Positions 1 to 6,604 of a stretch of DNA of 10,589 nt are shown here, piece by piece (within the stretch, counting starts at the first letter, position 1; every line of letters starts with the position of its first letter). The notes beneath the pieces were generated by a model that did not search any database, was not told the DNA's origin, and saw only the letters and a program-made list of their open reading frames with translations. The position numbers and the translations under genes are program-made. Origin of the DNA: Burkholderiales bacterium (lineage in GTDB: Bacteria; Pseudomonadota; Gammaproteobacteria; Burkholderiales; Burkholderiaceae_D); the NCBI GenBank assembly GCA_028868455.1, contig JAGWUK010000058.1, positions 1-10,589 of the forward strand. The letters are read 5' to 3'.

Positions 1-56
1 GCAAGTGGATCGTCGGCGAGGTGAGGGGCAAACGTATGGAACAGGCGCCAGCATGA
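1..56 (+). CDS. C-terminal end of an unidentified upstream gene (partial)
   Basis: The third forward frame is open from the window edge and ends at a TGA at 54-56, giving the tail KWIVGEVRGKRMEQAPA. The residue composition looks like a normal soluble-protein C-terminus, but 17 residues are too few to name a family. The stop lies 10 bases before the CTTAAG box at 67, which fits a gene ending just before the next promoter. The competing frame (open from position 5 to 193) lacks a ribosome binding site and would run through that promoter, so I prefer this one. The call rests on frame and context only. Confidence 0.35.
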   Translation, partial: KWIVGEVRGKRMEQAPA

Positions 57-104
57 TTGTAAGTTTCTTAAGAATTTCTTCAGTATTACCTTTTATGCTG
101 GCGC
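45..104. repeat. 10-bp perfect inverted repeat flanking the regulator box
   Basis: GCGCCAGCAT at 45-54 is the exact reverse complement of ATGCTGGCGC at 95-104, with 40 bases between them. The left arm overlaps the stop codon of the upstream gene. The right arm overlaps the possible -10 hexamer TATGCT (94-99) of the next promoter. The interval contains the CTTAAG box at 67-83. It could be a protein-binding pair, a loose hairpin in read-through transcript, or chance. There is no T-run after the right arm, so it does not look like an intrinsic terminator for + strand transcription. Confidence 0.4.
67..99 (+). promoter_or_regulatory. Predicted PmrA/QseB-type box and promoter upstream of the HD-GYP gene
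   Basis: CTTAAG (67-72), a five-base spacer AATTT, then CTTCAG (78-83) match the direct-repeat layout CTTAAN-N5-CTTAAN known for PmrA/QseB-type response regulators. A possible -10, TATGCT (94-99, 4 of 6 consensus), begins after exactly 10 bases. The box shares 14 of 17 bases with the one at 7870-7886, which has the same 10-base gap to its -10. The predicted transcript would start near 106 and have a leader of about 130 bases before the ATG at 236. The second half-site has one unfavourable base (TTCAG for TTAAG), so affinity may be lower than at the other site. Confidence 0.5.
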
Positions 105-223
105 GACCGGGCGGGGCACTGTTGCGTGATGGTGACGGAATCACTGTATTGTCACACGGGCTGGTAAAACATTTGATGGACAACAAGAGGTGAAAACCAG
201 ACCTTGCTAGCTTGGTGAAAATA

Positions 224-230
224 AAGGGGA
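224..230 (+). promoter_or_regulatory. Ribosome binding site that fixes the HD-GYP start at 236
   Basis: AAGGGGA at 224-230 sits five bases before the ATG at 236. It lies downstream of the alternative in-frame TTG at 212, which has no comparable purine stretch before it. This decides the start. Confidence 0.65.
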
Positions 231-235
231 CGCGA

Positions 236-1501
236 ATGAATATCTACCGGAAAAGAGCCGCACAAAGAATTGCACTTGTCAGCGTTATTCTCGCGGCCAT
301 AGGCAGCCCGGTAGCCTGGCTGGTTTCGCGTGAAAATGCGGAAGAAGAAATCGTGTCATTTGCGATAGAAGAAAGCCGCCGCCCTCTGGCATTTTTAAAT
401 GAAGTCGAAGCGCCGGAGGTCGATAAAATGCGTTTGGCCCAGGACGGTGCCAATGCACTGGCCGGTGGCATATTTGATATTGCAGAAATTTACGATGCGC
501 GCGGGAAAAAACTTGCAGAGCAATCTTCCCCGACCGGCAGTCGTATTGAGTCTCTTTTATCGCATCATGAACGTCCCGCTTACCGTGATGCGTATTACGA
601 AAACAAAGCGATTGTTTTCGATGGACAAGAAAGAAACGCCATCCGGGTCTTTGTCCCCTTGTTTGACAACCAGCGGCAATTGCTTGGCTATTTCGAAGGT
701 GTGCGGCTCATTCCAAAATGGCAGATTACGCAAATTTCATCGGATGCCAGCATCGTTGCCCTGATGGTGGCCATTGCGTCCCTGTTGAGCGGTTTGACGA
801 TTTATCCGGTCGTGGCTTATCTCTCCAGAGAAAACGAACGCAAGACCAAAGAAATTTTTTCTTCGCATATTTCCATGATGGAGGCATTGGGCAGAGCGAT
901 TGCCAAGCGCGACTCCGATACCGGTGCGCACAATTATCGTGTGGCATGGATGTCGGCCAAAATGGGTGAAAGAATCGGCTTGAGCGGAGAGCCCATGCAA
1001 GGCTTAATCATCGGCAGCTTCCTGCACGACGTTGGAAAAATCGGGATTCCTGACGCCATATTGCTTAAACCGGGAAAGCATAGCGATGACGAAATGCATA
1101 TCATGCGCACGCATGTTGCGCATGGTGAAGAAATCGTACATGGTGCGGGCTGGTTACCGAGCGTGGCAGCTGTGGTCGCGGCGCATCATGAAAAATGGAA
1201 TGGCGAAGGTTATCCGCGCGGACTGAAAGGCGCGGGGATTCCTTTGGAAGCGCGCATCTTTGCTATCGTGGATGTATTCGACGCGCTTTGCTCCAAACGA
1301 CCTTATAAAGAGCCATTTAGTTTTGAGCAGGCGGTCGACATTTTAAAGCAAGGTGCCGGCAATCATTTTGATCCGGAATTGCTGGACGTATTTTTGGAAA
1401 TGGCAGCGGACATTCATGCCACCATCTCCACCTTGAACGAAGAACAAATTCGTTCTTTGCTCAGGGAGAGTATGACCAGACATTTTGTGATCAGCCAATG
1501 A
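236..1501 (+). CDS. Membrane-anchored HD-GYP domain protein (cyclic-di-GMP phosphodiesterase)
   Basis: The protein has 421 residues. A hydrophobic segment at about 9-28 and a second at about 172-195 enclose a periplasmic region of roughly 140 residues that I cannot assign to a named sensor family. A linker leads to a cytoplasmic HD-GYP domain (about 210-390). Visible catalytic elements are LHDVGKIGIPD (HD at 264-265), RTHVAHGEE (291-299), and HHEKWNGEGYPRGLKG (from 317, GYP at 325-327), then IVDVFDAL. The family hydrolyses cyclic di-GMP to pGpG or GMP at a di- or trinuclear iron/metal centre, lowering the biofilm signal. All usual metal ligands appear present, so activity is expected. The HHExxDGxGYP aspartate is asparagine here, a substitution I consider tolerated. 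A PmrA/QseB-type box lies upstream. The gene converges on the minus-strand operon with 16 bases between stops. HD-GYP identity is firm; the sensed signal is unknown. Confidence 0.93.
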   Translation: MNIYRKRAAQRIALVSVILAAIGSPVAWLVSRENAEEEIVSFAIEESRRPLAFLNEVEAPEVDKMRLAQDGANALAGGIFDIAEIYDARGKKLAEQSSPTGSRIESLLSHHERPAYRDAYYENKAIVFDGQERNAIRVFVPLFDNQRQLLGYFEGVRLIPKWQITQISSDASIVALMVAIASLLSGLTIYPVVAYLSRENERKTKEIFSSHISMMEALGRAIAKRDSDTGAHNYRVAWMSAKMGERIGLSGEPMQGLIIGSFLHDVGKIGIPDAILLKPGKHSDDEMHIMRTHVAHGEEIVHGAGWLPSVAAVVAAHHEKWNGEGYPRGLKGAGIPLEARIFAIVDVFDALCSKRPYKEPFSFEQAVDILKQGAGNHFDPELLDVFLEMAADIHATISTLNEEQIRSLLRESMTRHFVISQ

Positions 1502-1517
1502 TGCGTCGACCCGTTTG

Positions 1518-1841
1518 TCAACGTAATTTGACCGTGTTGATACGTACTGGTTTGGCGTTGGTCGGATTGAAATACGCCTCAACCAACTGATTTTTTGCAT
1601 CGTAGCCATAGATTTCGTAGCATGAATGATAGGCGATCTTCAGGCGGAAATCCCTGTATCCGCGGTAGCGCATCAGCACCTTAAATTCTTCCTCAGATAA
1701 CCACTCACTTTGTGGCAAGGATGTACAGCCAGCTAGTGGCTCGTCCGTTTGCATAGGTCTGGATTTTTCCTCTGCCGTACCGAAGGCCGGCAGCATGGAA
1801 GCGCAACAGAACAGCGTCAATGCGAATGCAGATTTCAACAT
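1518..1841 (-). CDS. Small secreted PepSY-like protein, last gene of the efflux operon
   Basis: The product is 107 residues. It has a hydrophobic N-terminal signal sequence (about 3-21, probable cleavage after AFG). The mature part contains a PepSY-like pattern: WLSEEEFKVLMRYRGY (47-62), then CYEIYGYDAKNQLVEAYFNP (74-93). Two cysteines remain after cleavage (C39 and C74) and could form a disulfide or bind metal. The start at 1841 is supported by AGGAG five bases upstream; an upstream in-frame start lacks this. PepSY domains of this short type are periplasmic and have no assigned enzymatic role; several accompany metal-related loci. Here the gene follows the outer-membrane channel gene by 54 bases on the same strand, so it is probably co-transcribed. 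A role as a periplasmic metal-binding or accessory protein is inference. Alternative start at 1880 would add 13 polar residues and spoil the signal peptide. Confidence 0.75.
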   Translation of the reverse strand: MLKSAFALTLFCCASMLPAFGTAEEKSRPMQTDEPLAGCTSLPQSEWLSEEEFKVLMRYRGYRDFRLKIAYHSCYEIYGYDAKNQLVEAYFNPTNAKPVRINTVKLR

Positions 1842-1846
1842 AAATT

Positions 1847-1851
1847 CTCCT
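1847..1851 (-). promoter_or_regulatory. Ribosome binding site for the PepSY-like gene
   Basis: AGGAG on the minus strand lies five bases before the ATG at 1841. It supports this start over the in-frame upstream codon at 1880. Confidence 0.6.
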
Positions 1852-1895
1852 GAGTGTGAGTGAAATGCGGAACGAACCAATGCAGGTACCGCCGG

Positions 1896-3188
1896 CTAGT
1901 CGATAGACCAGATTGCATGCGTATCCAATTGCAGGCGCGCTTGCGCTTCAAGGGCATCAATCTGTGCTGTTTCCGCCGACAGCGTCGCATCCAGTGCCTG
2001 TCGGCGAGCGTTCAGCGTGTCTGTCAGCGCAGCCTCACCGAGTTGATACGCGGTCATCATTGTGTTTGCCTGATTCTGGCTCTGCTGTTGTACTTGCAGC
2101 ATGGATTGCCAGATCAGATAGCTGCGCTGACTTTGCGTGATGACCCTTTGGGCGACGGTACGAACTTTTAAACGGGTCTGCGCCAGGTTTTCCTGGGCGA
2201 TCTTGGCTCTCAAAGATGCACTGTCGCTTTCACTGCGACGATAACTGCCGGGAATCGGAATGGAAATACTGATACCGAAGATACGCTCCTGTCCATCGCG
2301 TTCCCGGCCGGCACGAAAACCGATGGTCGGATCAGGCATTTTGTCACTGGCAGCCCGGCTTGCCTGCAAGGAAAGCAAGTCTGCCTGCGCCTGAGCAAGT
2401 TCCAGTTCATGGTTGTCCTGCAGGATTCTGTCTAGCCAGATGTCAGCGCTATCAGCAGAGAATTGCGGCACGGCGATCGCCACAGGATCCGGTTCCGGCA
2501 GCGCAGGGTAGCTCGTTTTTAGCAATTGCAGCATCTGTTGTTCGCGCAGGAGTGCTTGCTGCAGCATTGCATTGACGCGTTGGTATTCGGTGTCTGCCAT
2601 GACGGCCTCAAGTTTAGCCGCATCGCCAGCCCGCACGCGTTTGTCGGCAATCTGACGCAGATCATCGGCAATCGCCAGTTGCTCTTGCAAGCGACGTACG
2701 GTCAGTATTTCGCGCAAGCTGTCGAACCAGTCTTTCATCAGCGTACGTCCTGCTTCATGCCAATTGTCGGCGCGGCTGGCTTCGGCGATCAGCAAACCTT
2801 TTTCGCCGATAGCAACATCTTTTTGTTGTTTGCCGAACCAGCGTACAGGGCGTTCCAGTGCGAGCTCTTGCTCATTAAAGCGATCACCGATCTGGTCAGT
2901 GCGGCGATTGGCTGCGACTTTGAGTGACCATTCATAGCTGCCGGACTCCAGCTTGGATTTGCCCTCTCTGGCAAGATCAATATTCAGAGTGCTGGCACGC
3001 AACAAGGGCAAATTTTCCAAGGTCTGGCGTACCAGATGTTCGGGCGGCAGTGCCGCCAGTGGCAAAGCGCGGCTAGTCGTGTGGGCATTTGTTTGTGGCG
3101 TAGCGCTGACGGTATTTGCGCTGCTGTTCAGGCTGAGACTCGCTGACAACAATGCGCTCAGTACGATCACGCGGGATGGGAATTTCAT
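1896..3188 (-). CDS. TolC/CzcC-type outer-membrane efflux channel
   Basis: The protein has 430 residues, typical of CzcC/CusC-class outer-membrane factors. A signal peptide covers about 1-24 (cleavage near NSSA). The mature protein shows the family's duplicated helical layout: long alanine-, glutamine- and leucine-rich helices (about 135-230 and 335-425) separated by strand regions, including MPDPTIGFRAG (about 284) and FGISISIPIPG (about 304). No lipobox cysteine is present, so it is probably not lipidated, unlike CusC. It would form the trimeric exit duct of the pump. The start codon overlaps the stop of the DUF3240-type gene as ATGA (3185-3188), and GGGAGA lies five bases before the ATG, implying translational coupling. 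Family assignment is secure; the cargo is set by the pump, not by this protein. Confidence 0.9.
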   Translation of the reverse strand: MKFPSRVIVLSALLSASLSLNSSANTVSATPQTNAHTTSRALPLAALPPEHLVRQTLENLPLLRASTLNIDLAREGKSKLESGSYEWSLKVAANRRTDQIGDRFNEQELALERPVRWFGKQQKDVAIGEKGLLIAEASRADNWHEAGRTLMKDWFDSLREILTVRRLQEQLAIADDLRQIADKRVRAGDAAKLEAVMADTEYQRVNAMLQQALLREQQMLQLLKTSYPALPEPDPVAIAVPQFSADSADIWLDRILQDNHELELAQAQADLLSLQASRAASDKMPDPTIGFRAGRERDGQERIFGISISIPIPGSYRRSESDSASLRAKIAQENLAQTRLKVRTVAQRVITQSQRSYLIWQSMLQVQQQSQNQANTMMTAYQLGEAALTDTLNARRQALDATLSAETAQIDALEAQARLQLDTHAIWSID

Positions 3189-3499
3189 TGTAGTCTCCCG
3201 AATGCCGATACAGGCGTAATCCAGTAAGCCACATCGCTGTTGCGTATTTCTTCTTTCAGCGCCTGCAGCAGTAAGGGCAATGTGTTTTCGCTACCGACAA
3301 TAAATACCAGCTTGCGTCGGCAACGTCCCTGTACTTTTTCCATAGTGGACAATAAGGACGCGCCCTGACCCATGCCTTGCGCTTCTATGATGGAAAAACC
3401 ACTGGCCCATTGCGGATGCAGCAAAAGAAAATCCAGGACATCTTCTTCCAGACTCACTGGTATCGCCAGCGTCAGCATGGCGTCATAATGTTTATTCAT
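3185..3499 (-). CDS. DUF3240-type small cytoplasmic protein (PII-like size) of the efflux operon
   Basis: The 104-residue product has no signal peptide or membrane segment. The pattern matches what I remember of DUF3240: a first strand YDAMLTLAIP (5-14), LEEDVLDFLLLHP (17-29), SGFSIIEAQGMGQG (33-46), a basic stretch KVQGRCRRKLVFIV (55-68), and a C-terminal AYWITPVSAFGRL (91-103). Length and alternating strand/helix pattern suggest a ferredoxin-like, PII/CutA-like fold; that is inference. Such genes are found beside CusA/CzcA-type pumps, but no biochemical role is established to my knowledge. It lies 24 bases after the pump stop codon and overlaps the channel gene by four bases. A TTG at 3517 is an alternative start, but the ATG at 3499 removes an odd lysine-rich leader and agrees with the family start. 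A cytoplasmic modulator of pump activity is a reasonable guess only. Confidence 0.8.
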   Translation of the reverse strand: MNKHYDAMLTLAIPVSLEEDVLDFLLLHPQWASGFSIIEAQGMGQGASLLSTMEKVQGRCRRKLVFIVGSENTLPLLLQALKEEIRNSDVAYWITPVSAFGRLQ

Positions 3500-3523
3500 G
3501 ATCGTTTTCTTTCTCAATGCAAA

Positions 3524-6500
3524 CTAAATTTTTGTTTCCGTCGCTGGCGGTATACCGAAGCGCTGAAACAAGATAGGTAGCAAAATCAGCGTCAGCATTG
3601 TGGCAGTGACCAATCCACCTATCACGACTATGGCCAGCGGGCGCTGAATCTCTGAACCGGGGCCGGTTGCCATCAGTAAAGGGATCAAACCGAAGCCGGT
3701 AATACTGGCGGTCATCATCACGGGGCGGAAACGTCGCAAAGCTCCTTCGGATACGACCTGATGCAAAGGTGTGCCGCGTGCTACCAGCTGATTGAAATAG
3801 GTAATCATCACCAGACCGTTAAGCACAGCGATACCCATCAAGGCGATAAATCCTACCGAGGCTGGCACGGACAGATAGTCACCGGTCAACGCCAGCGCAA
3901 TCACGCCGCCCAGCAAGGCAAATGGGATATTGACAAAAACCAGGAGCGCCTGACGTATGCTGTGCAAGGTCGTAAACAACAACAGGAAAATCAGTGCCAG
4001 CGCAACGGGTACGACGATGGCCAGACGGGCAGCGGCACGTTGCTGGTTTTCAAACTGGCCGCCCCAGGACATCCGGTAACCGGCAGGCAGCACAATTTTT
4101 GCTGCCACTTTTGCTTTCGCCTCATCGACGAAGCCGACCAGATCGCGGTCACGAACATTGGCGCGCACGACTACCAGCCGTGAGGAATTTTCCCGCTCCA
4201 CTTTGACCGGACCATCCACAGTTCGCAGGCTGGCGATCTGACTCAGGGGAATAGCGCTGCCATCGGCGATCGGTAATCGCAGTTGTTGAAACAGCGAAGG
4301 CGACATATGCAATTGATCGTTGCCACGGATCAGCAAAGGCAGACGACGCCCATTTTCAATCACGATGCCGGTAGTGCGTCCTTCCACCAGTGTGCGCAGA
4401 TCATTTTGTATGGCTTCCACGCTGAGACCGAGGCGCCCTGCGGCTTCGCGGTTGATATCGACCTGCATGTACTGGACGCCTTCGTTTTTGACCGTCAATA
4501 CATCCTGGCTGCCGGGGATCGCCTCGACCACCTTGACGATCTCATTGGCGAGATTGCCGAGTATCTGGTTATCTGTACCGTAAATCTTGATTGCCAGATC
4601 ACCGCGCACGCCCGACAACATTTCCGAAGTGCGCATTTCTATCGGTTGTGTGAAACTGAAATTCATACCGGGAAATTCGGCAGTTACTGCACGCAGGCTG
4701 TCGATCAGCGCTGCCTTATCTTTACTGCGCCACTCCTTGCGCGGTTTCAACACAAGGAAGCTGTCGGTTTCGTTCAAGCCCATCGGGTCTAATCCCAATT
4801 CATCGGAGCCTGCGCGGGCGACAATACTGCGTACATCCGGTACTTGTTCCAGAATCCGTTTTTGTACAGCCATGTCCAGTTTGGCGGATTCTTGCAGATT
4901 GACCGAAGGCAGTTTTTCGATCTGCATGATGATGTCGCCTTCATCCAGCGTTGGCATGAATGATTTGCCGATCAGCGGAAACAGGGCAGCCGTCACGACC
5001 AGTGCGACGATGGCAGCAATCGTGACTTTGCGTCCATGCGCCAATGCGCGTGTCAGCAGCCACAGATAGATTGCCTCCAGTCGTTGCACCAGTTTTGGCG
5101 CCGGGCCGTGGCTGTCTTTCAGAATGAAGGATGACAAGACAGGAATAATGGTCAGCGACAGGACTAAGGACGCAGCCAGTGCAAAAATGATGGTCATGGC
5201 GACAGGCGCAAACAGTTTTCCTTCCAGTCCCTGCAATGACAGCAGCGGCAAAAATACGATCATGATGACCAGCATGCCTGCCGTGACCGGCACGGCGACT
5301 TCGCGAACGGCACGATAGATCACATGCAGGCGCGACAGCGTCGGGCGATCAGTCGCGCTGTGATGGGCTTCAATATTTTCAACCACGACGACGGCTGCAT
5401 CAACCAGCATGCCTATCGCAATCGCCAGACCGCCGAGTGACATCAGGTTGGCCGTTAAACCATAGCTCTGCATCAGCAGGAACGTCCCCAGCGCGGACAG
5501 TGGCAGGATGCAGGCGACCACCAACGCCGAACGGACATTACCCAGAAACAGATACAGCAATAACACGACCAGCACGGTTGCTTCTGTGAGCGCTTTCGTG
5601 ACCGTAGAAACGGCGCGCTCGACCAGATTGCCGCGATCATAAAACGGCTTGATCGTTGTTCCGGCAGGCAGACTTTTTCCGATCGTGATCAGCCGTTCGC
5701 GTATCTGATCCACGGTTTTCTGCGCATTGGCGCCGCGCATTGCCAGCACCAGCGCTTCTACCGCTTCACCTTTTCCATCCTTGGTCACGGTGCCATAGCG
5801 CGTCAGCTCGCCTATCCTGACTTGTGCTACGTCGCCCACCTTGATGGCGTAGCCGTCGCGCATCAGTATGGCAATGGCTTTGACATCGTCAAGTGTGCGG
5901 ATGCTGCCATCACTGCGGATCAGCAACGACTCTTCGCCCGAGGCCAGACGTCCGGCGCCATCGTTGCGGTTATTCGCTTCCAGCGCAGCCTGTAACTGTG
6001 CCAGTGAGATTTTGCGTGCCGTCAGCGCGGCGATATCGGGAATGACTTCAAAACTCTTGACCATGCCGCCAAGCGAATTGACATCCGCCACCCCGGCGAT
6101 ATTGCGCAATTGTGGCCGGATCGTCCATTCGAGCAGACTGCGCTTTTCCATCAGCGACAGCGGTCCCTCGATCGTGAACATGAAAATTTCTCCGAGCGGT
6201 GTGGTGATCGGTGCCAGACCGCCGCTGACCGACGACGGCAAATCCTTCATGACATTGCTGAGTCGTTCACTGACTTGCTGGCGCGCCCAGAAAACGTCGG
6301 TGCCATCCTGAAAATCCAGCGTGATATCGGCGATCGCATATTTGGATTGCGAACGCAGTACGGCCTGTTTGGGAATGCCGAGTAATTCCTGTTCCAGCGG
6401 TGCGACGATGCGCATCTCCACTTCTTCCGGCGTCATGCCGGGCGCCTTCAGGATCAGTTTCACCTGCGTGCTGGAGACATCCGGGAAGGCATCGATAGGC

Positions 6501-6604
6501 AAGTCTTTAAACGCCTGTATGCCGGCAGCGATCATCAGCACCGTGACGACGATGACAAGCAGGCGTTGCGCCAGCGAGAACGCGATGAGTCGGGCTAACA
6601 TCAT
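3524..6604 (-). CDS. Heavy-metal efflux RND pump, CzcA/CusA family
   Basis: The 1026-residue inner-membrane pump has the full RND layout: TM1 (about 12-31), a large periplasmic loop, TM2-6 (about 335-495), a second loop (about 545-855), and TM8-12 (about 860-1015). Heavy-metal subfamily features include DLPIDAFPDVS (34-44), LDEGDIIMQIEKLPSVNLQE (553-572) and EMLSGVRGDLAIKIYG (661-676). The fourth-helix motif GGLAIAIGMLVDAAVVVVEN (391-410) carries the proton-relay aspartate D402 and resembles CusA rather than the DFG-x3-DGA form of CzcA. Of the CusA methionine triad, M662 appears conserved, but the other two positions read leucine (about 726) and alanine/aspartate (about 780). A Cu(I)/Ag(I) substrate is therefore doubtful. 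The pump would use proton influx to extrude metal from the periplasm or cytoplasm. Its start overlaps the adaptor stop as ATGA (6601-6604), so the two are coupled. Confidence 0.95.
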   Translation of the reverse strand: MMLARLIAFSLAQRLLVIVVTVLMIAAGIQAFKDLPIDAFPDVSSTQVKLILKAPGMTPEEVEMRIVAPLEQELLGIPKQAVLRSQSKYAIADITLDFQDGTDVFWARQQVSERLSNVMKDLPSSVSGGLAPITTPLGEIFMFTIEGPLSLMEKRSLLEWTIRPQLRNIAGVADVNSLGGMVKSFEVIPDIAALTARKISLAQLQAALEANNRNDGAGRLASGEESLLIRSDGSIRTLDDVKAIAILMRDGYAIKVGDVAQVRIGELTRYGTVTKDGKGEAVEALVLAMRGANAQKTVDQIRERLITIGKSLPAGTTIKPFYDRGNLVERAVSTVTKALTEATVLVVLLLYLFLGNVRSALVVACILPLSALGTFLLMQSYGLTANLMSLGGLAIAIGMLVDAAVVVVENIEAHHSATDRPTLSRLHVIYRAVREVAVPVTAGMLVIMIVFLPLLSLQGLEGKLFAPVAMTIIFALAASLVLSLTIIPVLSSFILKDSHGPAPKLVQRLEAIYLWLLTRALAHGRKVTIAAIVALVVTAALFPLIGKSFMPTLDEGDIIMQIEKLPSVNLQESAKLDMAVQKRILEQVPDVRSIVARAGSDELGLDPMGLNETDSFLVLKPRKEWRSKDKAALIDSLRAVTAEFPGMNFSFTQPIEMRTSEMLSGVRGDLAIKIYGTDNQILGNLANEIVKVVEAIPGSQDVLTVKNEGVQYMQVDINREAAGRLGLSVEAIQNDLRTLVEGRTTGIVIENGRRLPLLIRGNDQLHMSPSLFQQLRLPIADGSAIPLSQIASLRTVDGPVKVERENSSRLVVVRANVRDRDLVGFVDEAKAKVAAKIVLPAGYRMSWGGQFENQQRAAARLAIVVPVALALIFLLLFTTLHSIRQALLVFVNIPFALLGGVIALALTGDYLSVPASVGFIALMGIAVLNGLVMITYFNQLVARGTPLHQVVSEGALRRFRPVMMTASITGFGLIPLLMATGPGSEIQRPLAIVVIGGLVTATMLTLILLPILFQRFGIPPATETKI

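Noticed and set aside
5..193. A 62-codon + strand open frame before the HD-GYP gene
   Set aside because: No ribosome binding site at its start or at the internal ATG (95), composition without protein-like pattern, and it would run through the predicted promoter and inverted repeat.
106..235. A known cyclic-di-GMP (GEMM) riboswitch in front of the HD-GYP gene
   Set aside because: The conserved loop and receptor sequences of that class are not visible; only small ambiguous helices can be drawn.
1502..1517. A bidirectional terminator between the convergent HD-GYP and PepSY-like genes
   Set aside because: The gap is only 16 bases and neither it nor its flanks show a GC-rich hairpin with a T-run; GTCGAC is just a six-base palindrome.
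1680..1696. CTTAAA-N5-CCTCAG, a loose match to the regulator box inside the PepSY-like gene
   Set aside because: The second half-site departs at several bases and the site is intragenic with no plausible promoter downstream.
3761..5069. Long + strand open frames of 140, 169 and 160 codons opposite the pump gene
   Set aside because: They are antisense to a well-conserved RND coding sequence, have no family features, and are the expected shadows of its codon bias.
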